From the NCBI RefSeq assembly GCF_003096715.1, contig NZ_QEOL01000002.1:186001-250000 (forward strand): DNA of 64,000 nucleotides. The letters are read 5' to 3'. This document shows positions 13,585-23,576 of this stretch, piece after piece (the stretch's first letter is position 1; every line of letters starts with the position of its first letter). The translations under genes and the position numbers were made by a program. The stretch is from Paraburkholderia silvatlantica. GTDB lineage: Bacteria; Pseudomonadota; Gammaproteobacteria; Burkholderiales; Burkholderiaceae. The notes beneath the pieces were generated by a model. It was not told the DNA's origin. It saw nothing but the letters and a program-made list of their open reading frames with translations, and did not search any database.

Positions 13585-13614
13585 TTTATATCGAACTCCC
13601 GGGCCGAAATTCAA
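13585..13614 (-). promoter_or_regulatory. Candidate sigma70 promoter for metXW
   Basis: Read on the minus strand there is a -35 TTGAAT (13614-13609), an 18-base spacer and a -10 TATAAA (13590-13585). Transcription would begin near 13578, giving a leader of about 85 bases before metX. Confidence 0.45.
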
Positions 13615-13813
13615 CGACGGCCCTGAAGTTCACGCGCCCGCAATCGAGTCAGCAAATCGGCGCGTGGGTATTGCAAAAGGAACGCAGAGTATATCGGAAA
13701 AAGTGCAAAGCGACGCGGCACGCGGGAAAGGCAGGCCGGGCGGCGCGCTGCCGCCCGGCGCCTTGGACCGCCGCTTCACGTGCCCGCGCACCGCGCGAGG
13801 CCGCGAAGCCTTA

Positions 13814-14404
13814 TCACTTCCCGGGGGCGGGCGGATGCGCGTTGCGCCAGCGGCGCAGCTGCAGGGCCGCGATGATCATCAGGAGGCCGTAGAGGACCGC
13901 ATACGCGGCGATCACCCAGATCAGCGAGAGCGCGCCCGCGCCGGGGAACATCGCGAAGAAGAAGCCCACCGTGGCCGAGAGCAGCCCCGAAATGCCGACC
14001 GCCCACGGATGCGCGATGGCGTGCCGGTACTGGATCGCATAGACGATTTCGAAGATGCCCGTGAAGAACGCCCACACGCCGATGATCATCACGAGGACGA
14101 TGGCCGTCTCGCCAGGCCAGAAGAACGCCACGAGGCCGGCGATCACGCCGATCAGACCGATGATGATGTAAGTCCAGCGCCGCGTGCCGCCGCCGCGCGC
14201 GCCGTAGATGAGCGCGAACGCGCCGTCGACGAGGGCGTAGGCGCCCCAGACGATGGCGAGCGTGAGCACGGTGAGGCCGGGCAGCGAGAAGGCGAGCACG
14301 CCGAAGAGGATGGCGGCGATGCCGCGCGCGACGAGCCAGCCCCAATGGGCGGAGAGGCCCATCAGGATGGGCGGCAGGCCGAGGGGAGGAACGGGACGGT
14401 TCAT
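13814..14404 (-). CDS. HdeD-like six-helix membrane protein (DUF308)
   Basis: Members of this family include the acid-resistance membrane protein HdeD of Escherichia coli; the biochemical role is unknown. The 196-residue product has six regularly spaced membrane helices built as three two-helix repeats, each with a motif like VWGAYALVDGAFALIYG or IGVWAFFTGIFEIVYAI. It is 60 bases downstream of slmA on the same strand. Function is inferred only from the family. Confidence 0.85.
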   Translation of the reverse strand: MNRPVPPLGLPPILMGLSAHWGWLVARGIAAILFGVLAFSLPGLTVLTLAIVWGAYALVDGAFALIYGARGGGTRRWTYIIIGLIGVIAGLVAFFWPGETAIVLVMIIGVWAFFTGIFEIVYAIQYRHAIAHPWAVGISGLLSATVGFFFAMFPGAGALSLIWVIAAYAVLYGLLMIIAALQLRRWRNAHPPAPGK

Positions 14405-14464
14405 GCGACGGTTCTCCTGGTAGCGACGCGAGCAGCCGCCACGAAAAAAAGCCGCGCGGCCGCG

Positions 14465-15151
14465 CTATTGAAGAATGATGCGGATCTGCTCGTCGGCGTG
14501 CTCGCCCGGTGAGCGAGTGAAACCGCTTTGCGCGTAGCGATGCCAGCAACCGATCACATAGCGCACGACCAGATTCGCCCGGACCGTTGGATCGTATCCT
14601 TTGGCGGCAGGCTTCGCGTTGACATGGTCAGACCCCGAAATAGCCTGGCGCTCGGCCTCCTGTGCGAGGTCGACGCGCAGGCACTGGCGCAGCGACGCCT
14701 CGACGCGGTCGAGCATCTGGTTCACGCGCTCGGCAAGGCGCTCGTGCTCGCCCACGAGGGCCTCGCAGGTCAGCACGCGGGTCATGCCGGCGTTGCGTGT
14801 GGAAAAGTTGACGAGCATCAGGGCGATCGCGCGCGCCTGCAGGACGCCGCTCGGTTCTTTTTCGACGATCTGGTTGATGAGCCCGAAGAGCGTCTGCTCG
14901 ATGAAATCGATCAGGCCCTCGTACATCTGGGCCTTGCTCGCGAAATGGCGGTACAGCGCGGCCTCGGAAACCCCCAGGCGCGCGGCCAGCGCCGCGGTGG
15001 TGATTTTTTCGCCGCGCGGCGCCTCGAGCATGGTGGCGAGCGTCTGGAGAATGTGGATACGGCGTTCGCCCGGCTTCGGGCGGGGGGCGCGGCGGGCCGC
15101 GCCCGGCGATTCTGCTGCTTCGACTGCTTCACGCGTTTGTGTCGGCTGCAT
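14465..15151 (-). CDS. slmA: Nucleoid occlusion factor SlmA (TetR family)
   Basis: SlmA binds specific chromosomal sites and blocks FtsZ ring assembly over the nucleoid. The 228-residue product has an N-terminal TetR helix-turn-helix (TTAALAARLGVSEAALYRHFASK, about residues 51-73) and a C-terminal helical domain. The LYRHFASKAQMYEGLIDFIE segment is typical of SlmA rather than other TetR proteins. An Ala/Pro-rich N-terminal arm of about 30 residues precedes the DNA-binding domain. The argB / nucleotidase / slmA order is common in Burkholderiaceae. Confidence 0.92.
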   Translation of the reverse strand: MQPTQTREAVEAAESPGAARRAPRPKPGERRIHILQTLATMLEAPRGEKITTAALAARLGVSEAALYRHFASKAQMYEGLIDFIEQTLFGLINQIVEKEPSGVLQARAIALMLVNFSTRNAGMTRVLTCEALVGEHERLAERVNQMLDRVEASLRQCLRVDLAQEAERQAISGSDHVNAKPAAKGYDPTVRANLVVRYVIGCWHRYAQSGFTRSPGEHADEQIRIILQ

Positions 15152-15196
15152 GGATATCGTCCCTGGCGTTGGCCTCTGGGTGTGCGCTCCCCCGTT

Positions 15197-15940
15197 TTAC
15201 CTCGAGCGTCCCGACTGCAGGCCTGGTTTCAGGGATTTTAGCGAACGAATGCGACGATCGACATAGTGAGGCTTGCCGGTGCCCGGCAGGTGCGCAGGCA
15301 AATGCCCGGTGATCCAGACGGTGCGGATGCCGAGGCGCCGGTAGCGCTTGAGATGGCTGCGCGTGTCTTCGATCAGGATCGCATCGGCGAGCGCCACGCC
15401 CGCCCGGCGAAGCGTGCCGCGCAGCATCGCGCAGTCGGGCTTGGCGCGCCAGTGGCTGCGCGAGCGCATGCCTTCGATGGCGATCACGCGTTCGAAGCGC
15501 CGCTCGATGCCGAGCGCCGCGAGCACCGCGTGCGCGTAGTCCTCGGGGCCGTTGGTGAGAACGATCTTGCGCCCGGGCAGCGCGGCGAGCGTGCGGGCGA
15601 GACCGCGCTCGGCATGCAGCATGCCGTGCAGGTCGTCGAAGGTGTGCACGACCTTCAGGAAGTCGTGCGGGTCGATCGGATGGTGGCGCGTGAGGCCGAG
15701 CAGCGTCGCGCCGTAGCGGCGCGTGTAGCTCGTGCGCAGGTGATTGGCTTCGTCGCGGCTCACGCCGAGCGCATCGACGATGTACTGCGTCATGCCGGCA
15801 TTGATGGCCGGAAAGATCGCACGCGACGCATTGTGCAGCGTGTTGTCGAGGTCGAAAAGCCAGACCGGGCTGCCCGCTGCGCGGGCGACGCGGCGCGGCC
15901 GGTGCCGGGCACGCCTGGCATGAAGGCTGGAGTCGGTCAT
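15197..15940 (-). CDS. Pyrimidine 5'-nucleotidase (HAD superfamily)
   Basis: This HAD-family phosphatase belongs to the SDT1/PHM8-like group that dephosphorylates pyrimidine monophosphates. Motif I is WLFDLDNTLHNAS (Asp nucleophile plus second Asp), motif II is KIVLTNGP, and the C-terminal motif ILIEDTRSHLK supplies the metal ligand. The ATG at 15940 (MTDSSLHARRARH) gives 247 residues; nine extra codons are open upstream. It lies between argB and slmA. The substrate is inferred from family. Confidence 0.85.
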   Translation of the reverse strand: MTDSSLHARRARHRPRRVARAAGSPVWLFDLDNTLHNASRAIFPAINAGMTQYIVDALGVSRDEANHLRTSYTRRYGATLLGLTRHHPIDPHDFLKVVHTFDDLHGMLHAERGLARTLAALPGRKIVLTNGPEDYAHAVLAALGIERRFERVIAIEGMRSRSHWRAKPDCAMLRGTLRRAGVALADAILIEDTRSHLKRYRRLGIRTVWITGHLPAHLPGTGKPHYVDRRIRSLKSLKPGLQSGRSR

Positions 15941-15992
15941 CGCGGACGTGGGACACGGCGGCGGCACCGCGCCGCCGCCGGGAGGACGGGGC

Positions 15993-17201
<1,209 letters not shown>

Positions 17202-17246
17202 TCATCTTCCTGTCGCCAACCCATGGCTTCGAGAGGAGTGCGCGCC

Positions 17247-17483
17247 ATGACCGCCTCCGCCGTGCCCGCCACCGGCATGAAAAGCGCCCGTTGCCCGCGC
17301 TGCGGCAATAGCTTCGATTGCGGCAGGAATACCGAACCGTTCGATTGCTGGTGCAAGTCGCTGCCCGCGCTGCCCGCGAGCGAGCTGGACCCGCGCGGGC
17401 GCTGCCTTTGCCCCGAATGCCTCGCGGCGGCGGCGGCTCCGGCAGCGGGAGCCGCGCACAAGGGCAGGCGCGCTATGCCCTGA
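17247..17483 (+). CDS. Small cysteine-rich CWC-type protein
   Basis: A 78-residue protein with paired cysteines in the pattern CPRCGNSFDC, then DCWC, then CLCPEC, as in the cysteine-rich CWC family (probably zinc-binding). The function of the family is not known. The ATG at 17247 follows GAGAGGAG at about 8-9 bases. The C-terminal end overlaps the 3' end of the convergent TPR gene by 11 bases (17473-17483). Confidence 0.8.
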   Translation: MTASAVPATGMKSARCPRCGNSFDCGRNTEPFDCWCKSLPALPASELDPRGRCLCPECLAAAAAPAAGAAHKGRRAMP

Positions 17484-19116
17484 ATGGCGCGCCGTGCGCG
17501 AGCGCCGCGAAATCGGCGCTCACCTCGTCGAGCACGGGCTCCCACTGTTTGAAGGTCGTTTGACGATACAGCCGGGTATGCGGATACCACGGGCTGTCGC
17601 GGCGATCCAGCAGCCAGACCCAATGCGGATTCACGTCCAGCAGCACCCAGGCGCGCTTGCCGAGGGCGCCCGCAAGATGCGCGCTCGACGTGCACACGGA
17701 AATCACCAGGTCGAGCGCGTCGACGAACGCGGCGGTGTCGTCGAAGGTCTTCCACTGCCCGCTGAAGTCGGTCACTTCGAAGCCCGCTTCGCGCGCTACG
17801 GCAATGTCATGCTGCGCGCCGGGCTGCAGCGAATAGAACGCCACGCCCTCGATGCCGCCGAAGTGCCGGGCATACCGCTCGAGCCCGACGCGGCGAAACG
17901 GATTGCGTTTGTGCGTGAGGCTGCCCGTCCACGCGAGCCCGACCTTCAGGCGCCTTTCGCCCGCAAGGCGTTCGCGCCAGCGCGCCGCCGCCACGGGGTC
18001 GGCCTTCAGATAACCCCTGGGGCCCGGGATCGTCGCTTCCCCGGCGCCGAATATGAGCGGCAGGCTCAACAGCGAGACTTCGCAATCGTAGGGCGGCAGG
18101 TTTTCGACGGGGCCGCCCGCGCAGTACAGGTCGCAATGGCTGCCGAGGCTGCGCGCGAGCAGCGCGCCCATCTGCGGAAACGAATTCCAGACGAGCCGGC
18201 CGCCTTCGCGATGCACGCGCCCGGCGAGCATGGGCACGTAGCGGCAGAATTGCAGCAGGTCGCCCATGCCCTGTTCGCCCCATACCAGCAATGTGCGACC
18301 CGCGAGCGGCTCGCCTCGCCACTCGGGCTTCGGGAACACCGGGCGCCCTGCGGCCAGTTCGCTCGACCCCTGCCAGCGCATCTCGTGTCCGGGCCAGCCT
18401 TCGGCATAGTTGCCCCGCAGAAGCTGGATCATCGACAGGTTCAAGCGTAGCGATGCGTCGTTGGGCGCATACTGGCAGGCGGCGCGCGCCGCGCGTTCAG
18501 CCTCGTCCCACTGCTGGGCTTCCTTGCAGGCCATCGCATGGTTGTTCAGGGCGAGCGGGCTTTGCGGTGCGAGTTCGAGCGCGCGGCGGCTCGCGTGGAG
18601 TGGGCGCGCCGCGTCGGTGTCGGTTGGGAACACACGGGCAAGGTTGATCCAGGCGTTGACGTTGTCGGGCGCTTCGGCGACCGTTTCTTCGAGCAGCGGC
18701 AGAATCTCACGGTCTCCAAAATTGATCTGCATCAAAGCTGTAGCAAGATTGTTGCGCAGATTGGGAAACGTCCGCGCGATTCCCAGCGCGTGGCGGTAAG
18801 GTTCTACCGCTTCGGCGTGACGGTTTGCAAACTGCAGCGCGAGGCCCGCGGCGAACCACGCGGCGGCCCGCTTCGGCGAGAGCCGGGCGATTGCGGCGCT
18901 CAGGCGCACGGCTTCTTGCGCCATGGCGCTATCCTGTGCGCGAGCGGCGATGGTCATGAGCGCGTCGTCGTCGAGGCCGCGCAGCGCAGCGCGCGTGGCG
19001 GCCAGCAATTCGTGTGCGCACGCACCGGCCGCCTCGGCGGTCCCAGCGGCGGCGTCGATGAAATCGAAAAAGAGATTGCGCACGGTGTGGAGTACGTCGG
19101 GGGGCGAGGCCTGCAT
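17473..19116 (-). CDS. TPR-repeat protein with C-terminal glycosyltransferase-like domain
   Basis: The 547-residue product has a helical N-terminal half with tetratricopeptide-like repeats (about residues 50-240; for example WINLARVFP, ALNNHAMACKEAQQWDEAERAAR) and a C-terminal Rossmann-like half with LLVWGEQGMGDLLQF and VISVCTSSAHLAGALGKRAWVLL. This arrangement is seen in TPR proteins related to GT41/GT9 glycosyltransferases, which may modify flagellin or other surface proteins. No target gene is nearby. The start at 19116 is chosen because upstream codons run into the promoter region shared with the divergent sensor kinase. Exact activity is unproven. Confidence 0.75.
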   Translation of the reverse strand: MQASPPDVLHTVRNLFFDFIDAAAGTAEAAGACAHELLAATRAALRGLDDDALMTIAARAQDSAMAQEAVRLSAAIARLSPKRAAAWFAAGLALQFANRHAEAVEPYRHALGIARTFPNLRNNLATALMQINFGDREILPLLEETVAEAPDNVNAWINLARVFPTDTDAARPLHASRRALELAPQSPLALNNHAMACKEAQQWDEAERAARAACQYAPNDASLRLNLSMIQLLRGNYAEGWPGHEMRWQGSSELAAGRPVFPKPEWRGEPLAGRTLLVWGEQGMGDLLQFCRYVPMLAGRVHREGGRLVWNSFPQMGALLARSLGSHCDLYCAGGPVENLPPYDCEVSLLSLPLIFGAGEATIPGPRGYLKADPVAAARWRERLAGERRLKVGLAWTGSLTHKRNPFRRVGLERYARHFGGIEGVAFYSLQPGAQHDIAVAREAGFEVTDFSGQWKTFDDTAAFVDALDLVISVCTSSAHLAGALGKRAWVLLDVNPHWVWLLDRRDSPWYPHTRLYRQTTFKQWEPVLDEVSADFAALAHGAPFRA

Positions 19117-19233
19117 TGTTCCGTCTTGCTTGTCAGAAAGCGCCGAGGTAATTGTGCTCGGCGGATGACATAGATTGAACCAAACCCTTTCAAGATGATG
19201 AATCAGAGAAGTCTTAACCGGTAAACTGACGGC

Positions 19234-20667
19234 ATGTATCGCATAACTGTCAGTGCTCGCGTCAATCTCAGCCACCTATTCTGGCTGCGCAGTCTCGCCA
19301 TCATTGGCCAGCTCTGCACGATCGCGTTCGTGCAGCTCTTCATCGGCGTGCAGTTGCCGCTGCCCGCCATGCTGTTCGTGATCGCCATGGAAGTGGCGTT
19401 CAACGGCGTGACCTGGCTGCGCGTCACGCAGGATCGTCCCGAGTCGAATCTCGAACTGTTCGGCCAGCTCTGGGTCGATCTCGGCGCGCTTTCCGCGCTG
19501 CTCTTTCTTTCCGGCGGCACGACCAATCCGTTCGTCTCGCTCTACCTGCCCTCGCTCGCCATCGCGGCCGCCGTGCTGCCGTGGTATCTCACCGCCTGGC
19601 TCGCGGCCTTCGCGGTGGCCTGCTACGTGCTGCTCGGCTTCGACAACGTGCCGCTCAATCTCGACAATCCCGCCAACCTGTTCGACTACTACCGCGCGGG
19701 CATGTGGGTGAACTTCATGGTGAGCGTGTGCCTGATCGTGTGGTTCGTCGCGCGTATGTCGCGTGCGCTGCGCCAGCGCGACACCGCGCTCGGCGACGCG
19801 CAGCAGCGCCTGCTGCGCGACGAGCGCGCCGTGGCGCTGGGCGTGCAGGCCGCCACCGTGGCGCACGAGATCGGCACGCCGCTCTCGACCATCGCCATGC
19901 TCACCGAGGAGCTGCGCGACGTCGCGCGTACGGACAAGGGCCTCGAACCGTATGCCGCCGACCTCGAGCTGCTCGACAGGCAGATCTCGCTTTGCACTTC
20001 GGCGCTCGCACGGCTGAGGAGCCGCGCGTCGTCCACGGGCGCCCGCCAGCTCGTGGGCGAATGGCTCGGGCCGTTCGTCGAGCAATGGCGCCTGCGCCAT
20101 CCGCACGTGAAGTTCGAACTCGTCGACAACGGACCGGGCGACTTCGCCCTCGACGACACCGTCGCCGTTGGCCAGATCCTCACCATCCTGCTCGACAACG
20201 CCGCGCGTGCGAGCCGCGATTTCGTGATGCTGCGTGCCTATGCGGCCGCGCGGGCCGGTTACGTCGAATTCGAAGTCAGCGATGCGGGGCCCGGAATCCC
20301 GTCGTCGTTGCGCGCATCGCTGGGCGCCGCGCCCGTCGACAGCACCCAGGGCGGTCACGGCGTCGGGCTGTATCTGGCGTTTTCGTCGGCGGCGCGGCTT
20401 GGCGGCTCGATCGAGCTCGACGACGTCACGCCGCCCGGCAGCGCGTCGGGCGAAGTGAGCGGCGCAGAGGACGAGACGCCGACTGGCGGCGCAACCGGGG
20501 GCGGCATGCGCACGCGCCGTGCGCGCGGCACCCGCGCGGTGCTGCGCTTGCCGGCGAAGCAGGTCAAGGCGGGTCAGGCAAACCCTGCGGCGGCGCGCGA
20601 AGGCGCAGCGCCCGCGGGTTCGGAGATTGGATCAGGTGATGGGCCGACCCGGCCCGGCGCCGCGTAA
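19234..20667 (+). CDS. regB: RegB/PrrB/RoxS-type redox-sensing histidine kinase
   Basis: RegB-type kinases sense the redox state of the respiratory chain and control energy-related genes through RegA. The 477-residue product has six predicted membrane helices (about 15-175), with the quinone-site motif GGTTNPF at 94-100. The kinase core has phosphoacceptor His211 in VAHEIGTPLSTIAM, N-box LLDNAARAS, G1 DAGPGIP (350-356) and G2 GGHGVGLYLA. Cys254 (ISLCTSALARL) aligns with the redox-active cysteine region of RegB. A Gly/Ala-rich tail of about 75 residues follows. It is 18 bases before its response regulator. The symbol is by family; roxS, actS or prrB are synonyms in other species. Confidence 0.88.
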   Translation: MYRITVSARVNLSHLFWLRSLAIIGQLCTIAFVQLFIGVQLPLPAMLFVIAMEVAFNGVTWLRVTQDRPESNLELFGQLWVDLGALSALLFLSGGTTNPFVSLYLPSLAIAAAVLPWYLTAWLAAFAVACYVLLGFDNVPLNLDNPANLFDYYRAGMWVNFMVSVCLIVWFVARMSRALRQRDTALGDAQQRLLRDERAVALGVQAATVAHEIGTPLSTIAMLTEELRDVARTDKGLEPYAADLELLDRQISLCTSALARLRSRASSTGARQLVGEWLGPFVEQWRLRHPHVKFELVDNGPGDFALDDTVAVGQILTILLDNAARASRDFVMLRAYAAARAGYVEFEVSDAGPGIPSSLRASLGAAPVDSTQGGHGVGLYLAFSSAARLGGSIELDDVTPPGSASGEVSGAEDETPTGGATGGGMRTRRARGTRAVLRLPAKQVKAGQANPAAAREGAAPAGSEIGSGDGPTRPGAA

Positions 20668-20685
20668 CAACACGGAGAATTAGGC

Positions 20686-21228
20686 ATGAGCGATATGAGT
20701 TTTCTGGTCATCGACGACGACGAAGTGTTCTCCGACATCCTCACGCGCGGCCTCACGCGGCGCGGCTTCGAGGTGAAGCAGGCACACAATGCTGAAGAGG
20801 CGATTCGCTTCGCCAACCAGCAGAAGTTCTCGCAGATCACCGTGGACCTGCATCTCGGCAACGACTCTGGCCTTTCGCTCATCGCGCCGCTGCGCGAACT
20901 GCAGCCGGACGCCCGCATGCTCGTGCTCACGGGCTACGCGAGCATCGCCACGGCGGTGCAAGCCGTGAAGGACGGCGCGGACAACTATCTGGCCAAGCCC
21001 GCCAACGTCGAGATGATTCTCTCTGCACTCCAAAGCGACGCGAGCGCCATGCAGGCCGAAGAGGCCATCGAGCACCCGGCGCCGCTCTCGGTCGCGCGGC
21101 TCGAATGGGAGCACATCCAGCGCGTGCTGGCCGAGCACAACGGCAACATCTCGGCCACGGCGCGCGCGCTCAACATGCACCGGCGCACGCTGCAGCGCAA
21201 GCTCGCGAAGCGCCCGGTGCGCCAGTAA
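20686..21228 (+). CDS. regA: RegA/PrrA/ActR-type response regulator
   Basis: This is the partner of the RegB-like kinase and a global redox regulator. The 180-residue protein has a receiver domain with acidic pocket DDD (10-12), phosphoacceptor Asp54 (TVDLHLGNDSG), Thr in VLTGYAS and Lys in LAKP. A proline-containing linker (EHPAPLSV) leads to a short Fis-type helix-turn-helix (ISATARALNMHRRTLQRKL) that is highly conserved in the family. The length is exactly typical. A strong terminator follows at 21251-21276. Confidence 0.93.
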   Translation: MSDMSFLVIDDDEVFSDILTRGLTRRGFEVKQAHNAEEAIRFANQQKFSQITVDLHLGNDSGLSLIAPLRELQPDARMLVLTGYASIATAVQAVKDGADNYLAKPANVEMILSALQSDASAMQAEEAIEHPAPLSVARLEWEHIQRVLAEHNGNISATARALNMHRRTLQRKLAKRPVRQ

Positions 21229-21250
21229 GGCAAGTCCGGCGCGGCAAAAG

Positions 21251-21276
21251 ATAAGGGACCCCGTGGGGTCCCTTAT
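21251..21276. terminator. Bidirectional terminator between regA and hslU
   Basis: ATAAGGGACCCC (21251-21262) and GGGGTCCCTTAT (21265-21276) form a 12-bp stem. A short T-rich run follows on both strands (ATTT on the plus strand, TCTTTT on the minus strand). It would end both the regBA and hslVU transcripts. Confidence 0.8.
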
Positions 21277-21304
21277 TTCATGCGCCACGCACCCTGCGCC
21301 GCGC

Positions 21305-22666
21305 CTAGAGCACGTAACGCGACAGGTCTTCGTCCTGCGCCACTTCACCGAGCGCCCGGTCGACATAGGCGGCGTCGATGGTCACGCTCTTGCCCGCGTG
21401 ATTGCCGGCCGCGAACGACACATCTTCCAGCAGCTTTTCGATCACCGTGTAAAGACGGCGCGCGCCGATGTTCTCGGTCTTCTCGTTCACGGAGAAGGCG
21501 ATTTCCGCGAGGCGGCGAATCCCGTCTTCGGCGAAATCGAGCTGCACGTCCTCGGTCGCGAGCAGCGCCTGGTACTGCTTCACGAGGCTCGCGTCGGTCG
21601 CGACCAGAATCGCTTCGAAGTCCTTCACGGAGAGCGAATCGAGTTCCACGCGAATCGGGAAACGGCCCTGCAGTTCGGGAATCAGGTCGCTCGGCTTCGA
21701 GAGATGGAACGCGCCGCTCGCGATGAACAGGATGTGATCGGTCTTGACCATCCCGTATTTCGTGTTGATGGTCGTGCCTTCCACGAGCGGCAGCAGATCG
21801 CGCTGCACGCCCTGACGCGAAACTTCGCCACCGCTGCCCTCGTTGTTGCGCGAGGCGATCTTGTCGATTTCGTCGAGGAACACGATGCCGTTCTGCTCGA
21901 CGTTCTGCACGGCCTTTTGCTTGACCTCTTCGTCGTTGAGCATCTTGCCGGCTTCCTCGTCGGTCAGCAGCTTGAGCGCTTCCTTGACCTTCACCTTGCG
22001 GCGCGTTTTCTTGCCGCCGCCGAGATTGGCGAACATCGAGCGGATCTGCTCGGTCATGTCTTCCATGCCCGGGGGGCCCATGATGTCCATGCCCACTTGC
22101 GGCTGCTCGACGTCCAGCTCGATTTCCTTGTCGTCGAGCTGGCCTTCGCGCAGGCGCTTGCGGAAGGTCTGCCGCGTGGTGCCGTCGTTGTCACCCCGGC
22201 CGCTTTCGGCGTGGCTCGCCGCATCGGACGAGCCGAAGCCTACCGGGCGCGCCGTCGGCAGCAGGATGTCGAGAATGCGGTCTTCGGCCTGATCCGTCGC
22301 CTTGCTGCGCACCTTGCGCATTTCCGTTTCGCGCGTCTGCTTCACCGAGATTTCGATGAGGTCGCGCACGATGCTGTCCACGTCGCGGCCCACGTAGCCC
22401 ACTTCGGTGAACTTGGTCGCTTCGATCTTGATGAACGGCGCGTCCGCGAGCTTGGCGAGACGCCGCGCGATTTCGGTCTTGCCGACGCCCGTCGGCCCGA
22501 TCATCAGGATGTTCTTCGGCGTGATTTCCTGGCGCAGCGGCTCGGCGACCTGCTGGCGGCGCCAGCGGTTGCGCAGCGCGACGGCCACGGCTTTCTTCGC
22601 GTTCGCCTGGCCGATGATGTGCTTGTCGAGTTCCGAGACGATCTCGGCGGGGGTCATGGTGCTCAT
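21305..22666 (-). CDS. hslU: HslU ATPase subunit of the HslUV protease
   Basis: HslU is the AAA+ unfoldase that feeds proteins into the HslV peptidase. The 453-residue product has Walker [10 protein letters not shown], the I-domain insertion (about 110-240, Gln/Asp/Lys-rich), Walker [11 protein letters not shown] and sensor 2 [11 protein letters not shown]. The last residues EDLSRYVL are the tail that docks into HslV. It is 36 bases downstream of hslV on the same strand. Confidence 0.96.
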   Translation of the reverse strand: MSTMTPAEIVSELDKHIIGQANAKKAVAVALRNRWRRQQVAEPLRQEITPKNILMIGPTGVGKTEIARRLAKLADAPFIKIEATKFTEVGYVGRDVDSIVRDLIEISVKQTRETEMRKVRSKATDQAEDRILDILLPTARPVGFGSSDAASHAESGRGDNDGTTRQTFRKRLREGQLDDKEIELDVEQPQVGMDIMGPPGMEDMTEQIRSMFANLGGGKKTRRKVKVKEALKLLTDEEAGKMLNDEEVKQKAVQNVEQNGIVFLDEIDKIASRNNEGSGGEVSRQGVQRDLLPLVEGTTINTKYGMVKTDHILFIASGAFHLSKPSDLIPELQGRFPIRVELDSLSVKDFEAILVATDASLVKQYQALLATEDVQLDFAEDGIRRLAEIAFSVNEKTENIGARRLYTVIEKLLEDVSFAAGNHAGKSVTIDAAYVDRALGEVAQDEDLSRYVL

Positions 22667-22702
22667 CCTGATTCCTTCTCGTCTGTACAGTCGGTTGGCG
22701 AG

Positions 22703-23239
22703 TTATTCGATGGTTTCGATCACGCGGTTGTGATTCGTGTAGATACACATGTCGCCTGCGATCTCGAGCGATTTTTCGACGATCTCGCGCGGCGTGAGTT
22801 CGGTGTTCTCCACGAGCGCGCGGGCCGCCGCCTGTGCATAGGCGCCGCCCGAACCGATCGCGCAGATGCCGCCTTCCGGATCGAGCACGTCGCCGTTGCC
22901 GGTGATCACGAGCGTCGTGGTCGCGTCGGCGGCGATCAGCATGGCTTCGAGGCGGCGCAGCATGCGGTCGGTGCGCCAGTCCTTGGCGAGTTCGACGGCG
23001 GCGCGCGTGAGGTTGCCCTGATGCTTTTCGAGCTTGGCTTCGAAGCGGTCGAGCAGCGAGAACGCGTCGGCGGTGCCGCCGGCGAAGCCGACCATGACCT
23101 TGCCGCCGTAGATGCGCCGGACCTTCTTCGCGCCACCCTTCATGACGATGTTGCCGAGGGTGACCTGGCCGTCGCCGCCGAGCGCGACCTTGTCGCCGCG
23201 CCGCACGGATACGATCGTCGTGCCGTGAAATTGCTCCAT
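22703..23239 (-). CDS. hslV: HslV peptidase subunit of the HslUV protease
   Basis: HslV is the proteasome-like threonine peptidase core. The 178-residue product has a short propeptide, MEQFHG, and the mature N-terminal Thr7 in [10 protein letters not shown]. The family motifs [25 protein letters not shown] and [14 protein letters not shown] are all present. It is the first gene of the hslVU pair, with a candidate heat-shock promoter about 170 bases upstream. Confidence 0.96.
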   Translation of the reverse strand: MEQFHGTTIVSVRRGDKVALGGDGQVTLGNIVMKGGAKKVRRIYGGKVMVGFAGGTADAFSLLDRFEAKLEKHQGNLTRAAVELAKDWRTDRMLRRLEAMLIAADATTTLVITGNGDVLDPEGGICAIGSGGAYAQAAARALVENTELTPREIVEKSLEIAGDMCIYTNHNRVIETIE

Positions 23240-23409
23240 GTGCTTTCCTTTTTACCGTTGATGCCGGGTGGGATGCGAAGGTGATGTGCCTGCCGCCTTC
23301 GGGTGGGCGCCGCGGTGCTCGCGCGCCGTGCACGCCGGGGGCGCCGCCGCCCTGAATCCGGATGCGCCGCGCGCGCCTCTCGCGCGCCGCGAACGCATAT
23401 CAATTGCAG

Positions 23410-23435
23410 TTTAGGGCGGCGCAGGACATATCAAG
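23410..23435 (-). promoter_or_regulatory. Candidate sigma32 heat-shock promoter for hslVU
   Basis: On the minus strand CTTGAT (23435-23430) is followed, after exactly 13 bases, by CCCTAAA (23416-23410). This resembles the sigma32 consensus CTTGAA-N13/14-CCCCATNT. It would give a leader of about 165 bases before hslV. In E. coli the same operon is under sigma32. Confidence 0.5.
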
Positions 23436-23484
23436 GGCCGCGGGCGCAGAAAACGGCTCGGCGGCCAGCGGTGAAATGGCGCGC

Positions 23485-23519
23485 GCAAAAGAAAAAAGCG
23501 CACGGTGCTCCGTGCGCTT
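23485..23519 (-). terminator. Intrinsic terminator of dksA
   Basis: AAGCGCACGG (23496-23505) pairs with CCGTGCGCTT (23510-23519) around a 4-base loop. On the minus strand the stem is followed by TTTTTTCTTTT. It lies 57 bases beyond the dksA stop. Confidence 0.85.
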
Positions 23520-23576
23520 CGACAGGGAAGGCAAGTTGCTAGCCGCGCAAGCAGGGCTTCGCGGCCGGAAAAAAGC

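Larger units (their letters stand above)
13494..13813. other. Intergenic region upstream of metX
   Basis: This 320-base region lies between metX (transcribed leftward) and the end of the HdeD-like gene. It holds a candidate minus-strand promoter at 13585-13614 and a 9-bp inverted repeat (13516-13524 and 13575-13583). The rest (13615-13813) shows no credible gene. Confidence 0.5.
23240..23576. other. Intergenic region dksA / hslV
   Basis: These 337 bases lie between dksA (upstream, same strand) and hslV. They hold the dksA terminator (23485-23519) and the candidate sigma32 promoter for hslVU (23410-23435). The remainder is GC-rich with no supported gene. Confidence 0.55.

Noticed and set aside
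21263..23284. 673-codon plus-strand frame opposite hslU/hslV
   Set aside because: Antisense shadow of two well-conserved genes; no domain or ribosome site.
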